In this document: piece by piece, positions 1-11,275 of the stretch | Position numbering within the stretch: position 1 is the first letter of the stretch | How the letters are laid out: each line of letters starts with the position of its first letter | Assembly: GCF_932274485.2 (NCBI RefSeq) | Contig: NC_065884.2 | Location: 61,318,546-61,382,545 of the forward strand | From: Patella vulgata | Lineage: Eukaryota; Mollusca; Gastropoda; Patellidae | DNA: 64,000 nt | Reading direction: 5' to 3' | The notes under the pieces: generated by a model | What the model saw: the letters and a program-made list of their open reading frames with translations, nothing else | Told to the model about the DNA's origin: nothing | Database searches by the model: none | Program-made: the position numbers and the translations under genes

Positions 1-101
1 TAATCCCCTCTAAAGGGTTAAAACCTTTCAATCAGTAATGTTTATAAAATATTTTGATATAAAATGACAAATTATGTTATATAAACCCATTGTTAGTCTC
101 A

Positions 102-165
102 AAAATGAAATGGGGTTTAACGTCCTACTTTTCTGCACCGACTGGGCTAATGAAGATGGTGAACC
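102..165 (-). repeat. SINE-B fragment, 3' end only
   Basis: Reads as the reverse complement of the SINE-B tail: an AAATG unit, then the GGGGTTTAACGTCC block and the segment ending in GGGCTAATGAAGA. The rest of the SINE is missing, as expected for a 5'-truncated insertion or decay. The next 1.2 kb holds nothing I can name. Confidence 0.7.
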
Positions 166-1464
166 TTTCTAAAAGATTGGGATCGAATTCGTACGTGTAA
201 GAATATCTAAACTCAATGCAAAATCATCCCGTTGTATTCCACTTCAATAACTATATGTCAACAATTTACCTCTTTGGTATAATATTGTTCTGTACTCTTG
301 GGATTTAAAGTAATTTTACAATCGTAAATTACATCAAATTCTCACATGAAAGATGAATAAATATTTAAGCATGTATAATCATCAAATCTAACCAAACGTG
401 TGAGAAATTTCAGTCCGTAAAGTCTATAAAAGATGTATTTTCTAAATATAGAATCAATCTAACACGCTTGTCAGCTATAGTTTAACAAATTATTCTGATA
501 TTCTCGATACAGCAAACTTATCGAACTTATTGATCAGAACTTTAAAAGATATAAATGATAAGGGATTTGACCAGGTACCAGGGAAATGAAGAAGAAAGAC
601 AAAGAAACAAAAGGACATCAAAATATTACCAAAGTGCTAGCAAATATGTGTGGTTTAATTTTCAAGAGCGAGATATTAAGTAATATATAGAAACAACACG
701 AATCTTGTTTCAATATATTTTTCATTGTCTTAAGCTTGAGACCATCAAACAACTTAAAATACAGACACTTGCACATGCTTTGCTATGAAATACGTCGTGC
801 TGGTCCAAAATTTCAACTAGTATAACCCATTTTTGACGAGTGCGAATCAGTTCGCACCCATCATTTGGCGGTAGCCAATCAACTCGCTGACCCATCATAC
901 CTGGCAACGGTATTAGCGAAGAAAAACACCAGATCAATCACCTGATTTCTATTTTTTTTTTTTATTTCTTAAATTAATGGTGATTGAATAATGAAAATAA
1001 AACACCCAATGAAAAGGAATGTTATATTCGCTAATTATTGAATAAAAAAACATATGTTTTAACAAAGGATTAAATGTTAAATCAATCTGATTACATATTA
1101 CATTAGTGTTACTTTGCTCTTATTTTTTGAAAAAAATTTCACAAGTTGTTTTCCTTTATTTTGTTAATGTAGAATGGTAATGAACTGCTCTTTTCATTTT
1201 CTTTGTTTTATTTGTTTCGTTTGAATTTGATTTATCTGTTTAGTTTTTGATTGTTTAATTTTTGTTAATGAAGTTGATTCTTTTAAACTTTGTTTTTTAT
1301 TTTTGAACTCTACTTGGTGTAGGTGTTCATCAGGTAATACCTCGACTGAGTTCAATATAGAGATTAGCCTGTTGATTTGTTGGATATAAACCTTTGAATA
1401 ATAGCGCCTAACAGGCAGCTGTGTTTAATTATGTTCTCCTGATTTTGATTGTTTCTGTGTGTTT

Positions 1465-1553
1465 GAAGTATATGTTTGTGAAATGCGCTTAGAAACACTT
1501 CACGTGTAATGAAGCGCTATATAAATCGAACAATAATAATAATAATAATCCCA
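1465..1553 (+). repeat. Possible LINE/SINE 3' end of the L2/CR1 type
   Basis: The block around AAGCGCTATATAAAT followed by an AAT-repeat resembles the 3' tail shared by many L2/CR1-like LINEs and the SINEs that use them. An upstream GCGCTTAGAAACACTTC stretch could pair with it as a short stem. No reverse transcriptase coding is seen upstream. The call rests on the tail motif only. Confidence 0.4.
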
Positions 1554-1594
1554 TTTTGTCAGGTACCGGTACATTCAAAGAGATATACGAGTAC

Positions 1595-2615
1595 TGGTAT
1601 TTACTTCTGGGACCCTTCTATGATTGCTGTATGGAACACCCCTCTATGATTGCTGCATGGAACACCCTTCTATGATTGCTGTATGGGACACCCCATGCAC
1701 TACACCCCTATGATTGCTGTATGGAACCCCTCTATGATTGCTGAATGGGACACCCATCTATGATTGCTGTATAGAACCCTCTATGATTGCTGTATGGGAC
1801 ACCCCTCTATGATTGCTGTATGGGACACCCCTATGTTTGCTGTATGGGACACCCCTATGATTGCTGTATGGGACACCACTAGGTTTGGCTGTATGGGACA
1901 CCCCTCTATGATTGCTGGATGGGACACTCCTCTATGATTGGCTTATATATGGAACCCCTCTAATGGCTTATGGATGGGTCCCCTCTATATTTGCTGCATT
2001 GAACCCCTCTATGATTAGCTTATGGATGGGTCCCTTCTATATTGGCTCGCGGGACCCATGACAATCATAGAAGGGGTCCATATGGCAATCATGCATGGCT
2101 TCTGTACACCATTCATATATGGGTCCCGCGCGCCAATATAGAGTGGACCCATCTATGACTGGTGTACAGAAGCCATGCATGATTGCCATATGGACCCCTT
2201 CTATGATTGCCATGGGACCCCTCTTGGATTAGCTTATGGCTTTGAGATCCCTCTATTATTAGCATATTAACCATGAATGACTGCCATATGGGTCCCCTCT
2301 ATGATTACTTATGGGGTCCCCTCTATAATTGGCATATGACACCCCCTCTATAATTGGCATACAGGTCCTCCTCTATAATTGGCATATGACACCTCCTCTT
2401 TAATTGGCGTATGGGAACCCTCTTTTATTGGCATAATAGGTCTCCTCGATGATTGCTATATGGGTCCCCTTCATAATTGGCATGTGGGGCCCATCTATGA
2501 TTGGTGTATGGGATCCCTCTATGACTGGCAAATGAGAACCATGTATGACTGCCATATGGGTCCCCTCTATATGATTGCAATATGGATCCCCTCTAAAATT
2601 GGCTAGGGTTGTAAA
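1595..2615. repeat. Minisatellite, about 27-30 bp unit (CTATGATTGCTGTATGG type)
   Basis: Dozens of degenerate units built on CCCCTCTATGATTGCTGTATGGG run through about 1 kb. The unit drifts along the array: in the right half the ATTGCTGTATGG core becomes ATTGGCATATG. A short ORF inside (2379-2606) only reflects the repeat. A palindrome sits at the point where the unit type changes (separate entry). Confidence 0.9.
2051..2220. repeat. Palindrome inside the minisatellite, 61-bp arms
   Basis: Left arm 2051-2111 and right arm 2160-2220 are inverted copies with about one mismatch or indel, separated by a 48-bp loop. The arms are themselves built of minisatellite units, so the array inverted on itself. 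Part of the loop (around 2128-2145) is again inverted relative to the sequence just left of the left arm. Confidence 0.9.
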
Positions 2616-2740
2616 TGTTAACTCCGAATTTAATAATGATAATAATATGAAAATTGCTGTCTAAATTATTTTTTATCCCCAGAATGACTTCGCCCCTCTC
2701 CTCACTCCCCCCCCCCCCCACACACACACAACCCCAAACA

Positions 2741-2779
2741 TTAACAGTAGGGCATTAAACCCCATTTCATTTCATTTCA
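2741..2779 (+). repeat. SINE-B 3' tail fragment
   Basis: AACAGTAGG, then the ATTAAACCCCATTTC block and ATTTC repeats: the last bases of a plus-strand SINE-B. It lies just right of a C-tract/CA microsatellite (2706-2730). Confidence 0.75.
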
Positions 2780-3070
2780 ACTCGGGCAGATTTCCTTTAT
2801 TGTGTAGCAGAAGAAAACACAACCTGAGTTTTTTCACTTATTGTGATTATATTTATCACACGCTCGGCCAAACTCTTTACGTTTGAGAAACTACAACGTA
2901 GATTTTTGTGGCTTCTAAGTCTGCTGCCAGAAAAATGAAGTTTCTTTTTATTTGCTTAAATCTTTCTTTTTGGGTATCACGATCTACCCGAATTGACCCA
3001 AATCTACCCAAATCCACCATTATTTCAACTCATATCAATATTTGATAATATACCGTTCTTTTTTTTTTAA

Positions 3071-3340
3071 GGGGGGTTAGATGGCCGAATGTCTAGCATG
3101 TGCACGCTGTATCATAAGGTCTGTCATTGAGTCAATTGGCGTGGTTTTGATTCCCTGGTTGTACGTGACAAGGAGTAGGGTCTCTGGTCCAACCTTGTGT
3201 GTTTTCTCTGGGTCCTCCTGTTTCCTCCCACTGCTAAAGACCCATACGTGCAAGCAAATTATTGAAATAAAATTCATCCATATTATGTTAATCCTGAAAT
3301 GAACTAGTTTGTGTCGAGTGGATATTAAACCCTATCTCAT
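3071..3340 (+). repeat. SINE-A, near full length
   Basis: Starts with the G-run and the tRNA-like head (box A-like ATGGCCGAATG, box B-like GGTTTTGATTCCC). The core GTTTTCTCTGGGTCCTCC and the 3' part ending at GTGTCGAGTGGATATTAAAC follow. The CT tail is degenerate. The short ORFs 3077-3302 on both strands are this SINE, not genes. Confidence 0.9.
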
Positions 3341-3873
3341 TCTTTGTGTGTGTAATTAACTGTAATTATATGTTTAATAATATTGAGAAATCAAAACATT
3401 GGAAGAACCTTGACCTTTTCAGGTAATCAGACAGTATCGAGAAATGGGTCAATCTATACGGAAATTACTGACTTTACACCGCAAGATAAATCGCTAAAAC
3501 ATATAAAATGGTAACCAAGTGGGAGCCGCTCTCCAATAATCACACGTGATTTATGAGTCTTTAATCACATAGGTCTTCCACATGAAGAATTACTGGACCA
3601 AATTTATGCTCCATTGGCTTCATTTCTAGAAGTTGTAATCATGAAGGTTATCAGAAAAAGTCGATTTTAGTTAAAGAACAAGTGTCCTAATAAAAAGGAC
3701 TATAATCTATTTGATAGTAGGCAAAGGCAAGATTTAAAGAACAATGTGTATAACTGGCTTAAAGGGAATATCACCCAGACTCAGGGCCAGATTTAACAAT
3801 AGGATTTTAATTGTGGTGCAGAGTGCCAGCATATAGCCTTGTTTCAAGTGTACACATAGAGAATCTCCTACCA

Positions 3874-3990
3874 GTCTTTTTTGATATAGAAAAATATCAA
3901 CACAAGTTGATAAAGTAACAAAAAACGAGGCTCATATCTGCCTTTTTACTTTATCAACGAGTGTTGATATTTTTTGATATCAAAAAGGAC
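3874..3990. repeat. Fold-back element, about 50-bp arms
   Basis: The left arm (GTCTTTTTTGATAT... then ATATCAACAC...) and the right arm (...GTGTTGATAT... then ATATCAAAAAGGAC) are inverted copies with a short unpaired centre. It looks like a small hairpin MITE. I could not fix a target duplication. Confidence 0.75.
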
Positions 3991-4313
3991 GAGTAGATTT
4001 TATTTATCCCCCAAACCCTTCTTACATGCACAAATAGATAAATATAATTCTTTGCTGTAGAATACTATAAATCATGGTGCGTAGGTTTACAAAATCGTCT
4101 TTCTGATTGTTTTATGGGTATATTTCTGTCTGCGGGTCAGCCGCAGCAGTGTTTTGATCTTGGTTTTACAGGGTATTAATCAATCCATGGTTTAACAAGA
4201 TGCCAAAACTAATAGTGTATCAAACCTCAGAAATCGAGTCTCAGGGAGTCAATTTTGCCGTGCGGGATCACACTTGTGGTGTTTGCACAGCTAGCACATA
4301 CGTTGCTCGCGGG

Positions 4314-4974
4314 CAGTGGTGGCACTGGGGGGGGGGGGGCAATCTGGTCTGCCCTCTGTTTGCCCCCTCAATAATTTTAGAAAATAAAAAAAGTATTTGC
4401 GATACGTTTCGGTAATCAATACCTTCTACGGTGAATAAATCCTACATCCCCACTCAGTCATAAACTTGCATGTTGTAGAGCATTTCCAACAGTCTATTTT
4501 TCAAAATTTTCTTGGCGAGGTCCCCAATGTACTCGCTACTTTGGCGCTCACAAGGGGAATTCGCTGAGGTTCGCAAGTCCATTCATTTGACATTTTGTTC
4601 TCTAGTCGGATAAACTAGTGATCATGCGACGAACGGTATCTGGGCAGATCTATTTATCTCGACAATCGGTGCCTGACAGAAAACTGTAAGACAGCATTTC
4701 TGGCAGTCTATTTTTCAAAATTTTCTGGGGGAGGACTCCCTACTTTGACACTCGTGAGTGGGCTTCGTCGTGATTCGCAAGTTCGTTCATTTGACACTTT
4801 ACCTCATCGATCAGTGCCTGAAATACTGACAGGCTGCATTTCCGGCAACCTGTTTTTCAAAATTTTCTGGGGGAGAACCCCTACCCCTAGTTGAAGCTCG
4901 TGCCTTTGCCCCCTTAACCTTGGACTTTGCCCCAGCTTTGCCCCTCCAATCACTGACGGCTGGCGCCGCCACTG
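4314..4974. mobile_element. hAT-like non-autonomous DNA transposon
   Basis: Termini CAGTGGTGGCACTGG and, on the other strand, CAGTGGCGGCGCCAGC are typical hAT-type ends. Flanks are CTCGCGGG (4306-4313) and CTCGCAGG (4975-4982), an 8-bp target duplication with one mismatch. The 661-bp interior holds three degenerate units of about 140-215 bp sharing TTTTTCAAAATTTTCT (near 4500, 4710 and 4852). No transposase is visible. The overlapping ORFs near 4804-5043 are not convincing genes. Confidence 0.8.
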
Positions 4975-5130
4975 CTCGCAGGTCGGGCGAGGCTCTGCCT
5001 GGCTTGTGAACCAACCGCTATTCTCTGACACACTGTGGCCCAAATACAGTATGGCTATAATGATTCCACCAAGCTACTTACTATCTTGCTACACATAACC
5101 TAAAATATAAACTCTCTGTTTCCAACATCA

Positions 5131-5406
5131 GGGGTGTGGATGGCTGAATGGTTAGCACGTGCGTGCTGTATCATAAGGCCTGTCATGAGTCAACTGGCGT
5201 GGTTTTGATTCCCTGGTTGTACATGACAAGGAGTAGGGTCGCCTGTTGAACCCCGTGGGTTTTCTCCGCGTCCTTCGGTTTCCTCCCACTGCTAAAGTCT
5301 CCTACGCGCAAGCAAATTATTGAAATAAATTTGAACCGTGTTAGTCCCGAAATGACCTAGTTTGTGTCGAGTGGAGGTTAAATCCCATTTCTCTCTCTTT
5401 CTCTCC
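5131..5406 (+). repeat. SINE-A, full length
   Basis: tRNA-like head (GGATGGCTGAATGGTTAGC), core GTTTTCTCCGCGTCC and tail ending in a CTCTCTCTTT tract. A few substitutions disturb box B (GGTTTTGATTCCC). Confidence 0.9.
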
Positions 5407-5655
5407 AACATCAGTATCTTGATTGGTTATGACAAACGGAAAACAACATCTAACTTACATTCTCTTTAAGGCTAACCCATTTATATGGAATGCAAGGTAC
5501 TAAGATGTTTATTTCTGGCGACATTTGATCAAGCAAAGGCTGTTCTTAGAGCTTACGTTAAGCAGATGAAATGACACGCTTTGCACCATGGGTTTAGAGT
5601 TTTTGTTCGTCCCTTCAAATGGAAATGATAACGATATAATCATAAAATTGCTTAA

Positions 5656-6003
5656 ACATACATTATGCTAGAGCTTAATCTGCCTATTGTAGGTCTTTCT
5701 TTAGGCCTGAAATGTTATCTAAATTATTAATTAGACATTAATTAACTTATCCAGACCATAATCAACCCTTGATGTCATTGCTAGCCTGCGACATCTACTG
5801 GATTAGGATCCAATCTGCTGCTCTCCGCTCATTCATGTTTACATCAAGAAATAGATAATCAAGACTATATATTTTATTGTACGGACTTTAGTAATGATGA
5901 TCGAGACTAGGCTCATAATTCAATGGCTAAATTCTCAGTTCATAGTGGATCAATTTGACTGAAATTTTCAGCAAATACTCTTTACATTATCTAGGTCTTA
6001 ACT
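5656..6003 (+). mobile_element. T1 element (TTAA-inserted MITE), 3' end lost
   Basis: Preceded by TTAA (5652-5655) and begins ACATACATTATGC, followed by the family-specific AGCTTAATCTGCC and TCTTTCTTTAGGCCTG blocks. It tracks the copy at 34857 to about position 6000, then diverges before the right terminal repeat. Confidence 0.8.
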
Positions 6004-6405
6004 TGGCAAACACATATCTTCTTTGAACATATTAACACAGGGTACAATTATGGCTACACAATTACTGAGTTTAATACTAATTAATCTCAACTTTTGTCAG
6101 GGACATTATGTGACCCATTTACATATATAGGTGAACGGGCTCTATATGAATGTTAAGGGGGTAGAACCTGAAATTCCTTGAAAATTTTTTGGGTTAAATA
6201 TGGCAGCACAGGTCGTCTGCGAGAGGCCAATGAACAGAGCTTACCATGTTGGTGTGTTGGGATCCCCCCCGCCCAAGAAAATTAGGGAAATTTGACAACC
6301 GTAAACACATTTTCCTGCTATTCAAGCCTATGAATAAAGCAACTTCAAAGTGATCTAATACAGTGTAACTTAGGTAGCTGACTTGAACAATCATTCACAG
6401 GCAAA

Positions 6406-6700
6406 AGCTTATAACCACCCTTTTTGTACTAAGTTTAATACATCTTTATCTACAGTTTAATGCCTTTTTTATAACCTATGTTAAATAGTTTGATGTAGAG
6501 CCATGTCCAACGACGAAAGCTTATAACCAACCGCCCTTGCCCTAACCCTAACCCTATCTACAGTTTAATGCCCTTTTTAAAAACCTATGTTGAGCAGTTT
6601 AGTTTGATGCAGAGTCCCACAGCAAAAGCTTAAAACCGCCCTTTCTGTACTCTAAATAACACGTCTTTATCTACGGTTTAATGTTGAGCTCTTTTTAGTT
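6406..6700 (+). repeat. Three tandem units of about 110 bp
   Basis: Units begin with AAGCTTATAACC or AAGCTTAAAACC at about 6406, 6518 and 6627, and each contains TTTATCTACAGTTTAATG or a variant. The middle unit carries a short CCCTAACCCTAACCCTA stretch. Confidence 0.75.
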
Positions 6701-7736
6701 TAATCGAGTTTTGGATACTTATCATTATTTCATCACTTCTTCAAGTAGCATAAAATCGTTCATAATCTGATAAATAAATCTTTTGCGACAATTTCCAATC
6801 GACTTCCACCAATCGTCAAGCATACTTGATTGAGATCATGCTAACCTTTGATCTTCTTGAATCGGTAGCTAGACTGGAGAAGTGGACACCTTTATTCTTG
6901 TGAAGGATAATTTAAGTGTCTGGTTGACTGGTGATAAAGAGTAGACGCGAACTACATATATAACGGTTTTGTGAGGTTGCGTCATGCTGTTCGTGTGACT
7001 TTTGAAAAATTAAAGCACATTAATTCTAATTACAAGCTGAAATTAAGACAGAATTATACACTGAAATAAGATATTTGACACTTTAATATTAGGTACTAGC
7101 TGTATTTACACGTCAATATATATGATACCGTACGGGAAATTCTAATATTAGGTAGGCCTATCGGTATCAGCTATATTTCACATCAATATTTCACATCAAT
7201 ATAAGGCAAGGGATATATTTCACAATGGAATATCAGTCCAATGGATCCGTCCTGTTCAGTATTTACAAAGTTATGATAAATTGAAATGTCATCCATCCAT
7301 CTATGCTGCTCGATTGTATCAAGACGCTACCATCTTTTACTGGTATGGAGAAACCTGCTGAGTCAAGTTGAAGTCTGATTGAATCCGAGCTAGGACATTA
7401 TCTAGCGTTGGTATTTTCATTTTGTTTTCTTAATTAAATGTTAACTTATCAATCTGAGTACATATTGAGCATGTATTAACCGTGGGAAATTTGAGTTTTT
7501 TTGCAAAAATGCAATGGTTGCATCAAACCTTTAACTTTGGAAATATCTGCGCGATTATAGTATTCTAATAGTCCAGACCATTTCTATGGAATAAACTACG
7601 TCAATGAAACAATTAACGTATGAATGGGTCTAATAAATCTAAACTCAAAATATTATTTTTTTCAAAACCCTGATCTGTAAAATAATCAGAGAATATAACA
7701 ACCAACAGTGCCTGTGAAACCGTTCTTCAGTATTAA

Positions 7737-8872
7737 AGTAGCTAAGTCTCTAACTCAATATCATCCAAAATTTTCCACATCGAAAACACGAATTATTTGT
7801 TAATTTAAATCAACATTGATGTTGTGATCTTACCGGGAAAAGATGGGCTTCCGATATCCAATATTCAAGACAAAATAAACATTTTACGATTGGAACACGA
7901 ATCGTGTACCATAATGTGTTTCAGCGTCATTTGTAACAGGGGACTTGAAGAATGAGGCTAGACATATTCCAGAAGTCATATCAAACGCTGACCTCATATT
8001 CTTATATGGAGAGCATGCGCAATGAATACTATCAGTGTAGACTCGAATAAACAGACGCTAGAGATTTCCATTCGATTGAGACTTCTGGCGTTTTTCGCCG
8101 AACATAATTGTTTTGAAATTAGAGTAAAAACGGAAACGACTGAATGTAAATCAGTTAATATATTCATTCATATTACATTATTATATACGTTGCGACCTAT
8201 TTGTGTCAATTTCTAGGTCCGAAATATTAGTGATTTAGCTCCTTTGACAGGCTTTATAAATGATGATATTATTATAATAAACTACAAACATACTTATGGA
8301 AAACAGCTACTGATTTATTTAGGTGACGTTTCGAAGAATATTCTCTCAACGTTTTCAAGCTAATGTTTTCCATAAGTATGTTTATAGTTTATTTATCTAC
8401 CCATCAGTTACTAAATGCTACTTAAAGAATATTATTATAATGGTGCTAATGATGTACTTACGTTTATTTTGAAATATCAATCTAAGTCCCTTAAATCTGG
8501 GCACTGTTTCAAATCTTAAACAAGATAATTACGTCAGTAGTATTCTAATGAATATGCACGCAATCCGGACGTCATTGTATTCCTAACATAACCATAAACA
8601 ATTACAGAAAAGGTTAAAACAATTGAATGTAATTTTAAAATGAACAGAACATATAATTTCGTTACCGGCTTGAAATTAAAGGAGCTAAATGGCTAATATT
8701 TGGGTCCTAGAAATCGACACAAATGGGTCGCAACGCATAATTAAATATTGGATATCAGAAGCCTATTTTTTCCCGGTAAGATCACAACATCAATGTTGAT
8801 TTAAATTGACAAATAATTCGTGTTTTCAATGTGGAAGACTTTGGATGATATTGAGCAAGAGACTTAGCTACT
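7737..8872. mobile_element. T3 element, long-armed TTAA transposon relic
   Basis: Flanked by TTAA (7733-7736 and 8873-8876). Both ends read inward as AGTAGCTAAGTCTC. Outer arms of about 130 bp (7737-7865 and 8745-8872) are inverted copies. A second inverted pair lies further in (8189-8253 with 8668-8732). The left arm holds about 320 bp (7866-8188) that the right arm lacks but that recurs at 49190-49437. A fold-back insert is at 8281-8394. No transposase is seen; ORF 8022-8216 lies in arm sequence. Confidence 0.8.
8281..8394. repeat. Fold-back module with CGAAACGT core
   Basis: Arms AAACATACTTATGGAAAAC and its inverse flank a core containing GACGTTTCGAAGAATATTC. On the minus strand the core has the layout GCTTGAAAACGTTGAG...CTTCGAAACGTC, which I associate with stem-loops of Penelope-like or related elements; that link is inference. 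A related module lies near 57080-57190. Confidence 0.6.
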
Positions 8873-9208
8873 TTAAACAAATTAAGAATATTCGGTAGGA
8901 GATGTGCTGTTGTTCTTGTCTCAATACCCGACAAGTGACCTCCTGCAATAATAATAATTGTATTTATTTATATATACCTCAACGTTTTAACTATGTATAT
9001 TATGCACCCATTTGCATTAATATTATATATAAAAATTATTTAGGAAGAGGGGTTTTACATAGACTAAGCCTATTCCCCAACCCCATTCAGTCAACCTGAA
9101 TAAAATATTGTTTAAACCATTTCAAACTAAGGTTTTCTGTGTGCAACATTTTTTGGGACAAAGAGTTAACCCGGAAGTGGTTCCACGAACAAAATATTAT
9201 CTTTTAAA

Positions 9209-9211
<3 letters not shown>

Positions 9212-9252
<41 letters not shown>
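9212..9252. repeat. CT microsatellite
   Basis: About 20 CT dinucleotides. It reads as a serine/leucine stretch in a spurious ORF. Confidence 0.9.
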
Positions 9253-9257
<5 letters not shown>

Positions 9258-9259
9258 GA

Positions 9260-9304
9260 AAGTAAAAACGAAACAAAATATATATCTGTATTTTAATCAG
9301 ATTG
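9260..9304. mobile_element. End fragment of the CAATCTGATTAAAA MITE family
   Basis: AAAACGAAACAAAATA followed by CTGTATTTTAATCAGATTG matches the right terminus of the elements at 19350-19691 and 57687-58052. Only this end is present. Confidence 0.65.
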
Positions 9305-9671
9305 TGTTAACCTTCTGGGAGATGTCTCAAAATGGTGCCGTTGTAATGAAAGCTGTCTTTTATCAAGTCCAATTTGTCTGACTTATTTTATATTATTAGG
9401 CCCTAATGACCTGAAACCTATTTAATAGACTCAGACTTAATCAGCCATACTTGTTGTAGGTCCACGCATTAATCACTTTATAATTCATTGATTTTTGTTT
9501 TTTTGCTTTACTTTCTCTTTTGTCATCTGTAGCCTACAGTTATTTAAACGTCACCAAAAAAAAAAGGTGAAAAACAAGAAAACAGACGAACAAAAATCTC
9601 GTCAATCTTAAATTGACCTTTATGAAAATGATTGGATTCGTGAATTATTAATTAAACAATCGACATTTAAT

Positions 9672-9720
9672 CATGAAATAAAATGGGGTTTAACGTCCTA
9701 TACTGTTCTACATAAATGGT
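9672..9720 (-). repeat. SINE-B 3' fragment
   Basis: Minus-strand tail (AAATGGGGTTTAACGTCC...) of SINE-B, followed within 60 bp by a plus-strand SINE-B body, so the two fragments lie head to head. Confidence 0.7.
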
Positions 9721-9774
9721 GAATTTAATCAACACAAGATATTGGAAACATTTGTGTTTGACAACTAGATGCAT

Positions 9775-10005
9775 TGCCAGATCGGAGGGCCTGACAAGGA
9801 CAGCTGTCTAGTCATTCGGATAAGACGAAAAACCGAGGTCCCGTGTACACATTGGCGTGCACGTAAAAGATCCCTTGACAGTTGAAATTCGTTATAAGAG
9901 TAGGCCGTAGTGCCGCTGTCCGGGCAAAATTTCCCACATAGCACACTGTATGGCTTATGCCCGTCTTCATTAGCCCAGTTCGGAGCAAAACAGTAGGACG
10001 TATAA
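9775..10005 (+). repeat. SINE-B body, 5'-truncated
   Basis: Begins in the middle of the core (GGGCCTGACAAGGACAGC) and runs through GAGGTCCCGTGTACAC, TGGCGTGCACGTAAAAGA and GCCCGTCTTCATTAGCCC to GTAGGACG. The tRNA-like head is absent. The 93-aa minus-strand ORF 9765-10046 is antisense to this SINE. Confidence 0.85.
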
Positions 10006-10423
10006 AAATGATCCGGATGGCCCAGAAAGAAGCCTCGTGCCCTCAAGCCACCAGTCCATCCCTGTGATTATTTTAATTTAAAATAATCACACACTATCTT
10101 AACATAAACCAAGTTATCAGTAACAAAACATTAATACTTCTAGACAAATATTGAAATAATTTGACCCCTGACATGATGTGTTAATAACTATTGATATTTG
10201 ATGACCCTGACTGCCATCGTTAACTAATGTTATTGATTGGTCAAGCAGCTAATAGATATAGATGTTATATTAACTGGATATTATCAATTTACGAGAAACC
10301 CACAAATTATAGTGATTCAAGAATATAAAACAGGGTACCGTAGCTAATATAGATAAAGGTAGAAATGAGGAGGTGTATTCATCTTCATAATGTTACCGGT
10401 TAAAAAAACCCGTTATCAAGAGA

Positions 10424-10589
10424 TCGAGAGAGAGAGAGAGGGGAGGGGGTAACGTCTACTCGACAAAACTAGGTCATTTCGGGACAAACATATGGTTCAA
10501 TTTTATTTTAATAATTCGCGTGCGCGTAGGGGTCTTTAGCAGTGGAAGGAAACCGGGCGACCCGGAGAAAACCCACGAGGTTGGACACC
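10424..10589 (-). repeat. SINE-A, truncated
   Basis: GA tract, then AACGTCTACTCGACA, TCATTTCGGGAC, GCGCGTAGGGGTCTTTAGC and ACCCACGAGGTTGGACA. It stops before the tRNA-like head, where the next inverted repeat begins. Confidence 0.85.
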
Positions 10590-10662
10590 CTTTATCAAAT
10601 GATTTCTTTAAATAAACCAAAACATTATGACGAATCACAGGTTTATTTGAAACAATCATTTG
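10590..10662. repeat. Hairpin, 28-bp arms
   Basis: TTTATCAAATGATT and TAAATAAACC pair with GGTTTATTT and AATCATTTGATAAA about 45 bp further on, making a short imperfect fold-back. Confidence 0.65.
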
Positions 10663-10866
10663 ATAAAGGGTATTTTAACCCGAACAGATATGACGATGAA
10701 TAAACCACCCCTCATTTCTACCTAAAGTCTGTTTTTGTACTGCTGTTGAACAATGATTATTAAATATCTATTAATGTCTGTCCTCTCTGCCGGCATCATC
10801 GTTTAATGATCCAGTAACTACACAGATCGGCCACACTGTCCAGCCTCTTACGTTCGTTACTGGAGT

Positions 10867-10910
10867 TTTACGTCCACTTCCACCAAGGGTGATATTGTAG
10901 ACAAATCCAG
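10867..10910 (+). repeat. Family C core fragment
   Basis: ACGTCCACTTCCACC followed by GGGTGATATTGTAGACAAA matches the core found at 13166-13210 and 53653-53700, and inverted at 59925-59965. Confidence 0.6.
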
Positions 10911-10949
10911 TCTCTGATATTCTTTTATAGATATATTTAGTGAAAGTCT

Positions 10950-11240
10950 ATTCAAAATGACCCTGTAAACAATATATACTTTGTCCCTAAAAAAGGACCC
11001 CTCATATGGCCCCGATAAAACAACATTATCCAGTTGACCATGTCATTAAACATTCTTCATTTGATTAAGTCATTTGACCCTATAAACAACATTCCCTATT
11101 TGACCCTATAAATAACATTCCCTATTTGACCCTATAAAAGCATTCCTCGTTTGACCATACACAACCACCTTCTCCAGTAGTTGGTCACTACAAATAACCT
11201 TGGAAACAGCATCTTCTATTTGTCCTTGAAGGTAGCATAT
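10950..11240 (+). repeat. Degenerate 27-bp minisatellite (TTTGACCCTATAAACAACA type)
   Basis: ATTCCCTATTTGACCCTATAA recurs with a period near 27 bp between about 11075 and 11160. Weaker units extend on both sides. Confidence 0.7.
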
Positions 11241-11275
11241 TCCAGACTATACACATAGTGGTCCATACCACAGTT

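Larger units (their letters stand above)
10340..10722. repeat. Inverted pair of repeat E with SINE-A between
   Basis: GATAAAGGTAGAAATGAGG... (about 10353-10418) and its inverse (about 10655-10722) are two copies of one repeat in opposite orientation. The same repeat recurs at 27820-27965. Between them lie a truncated SINE-A (10424-10589) and a small hairpin (about 10590-10662). Confidence 0.65.
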
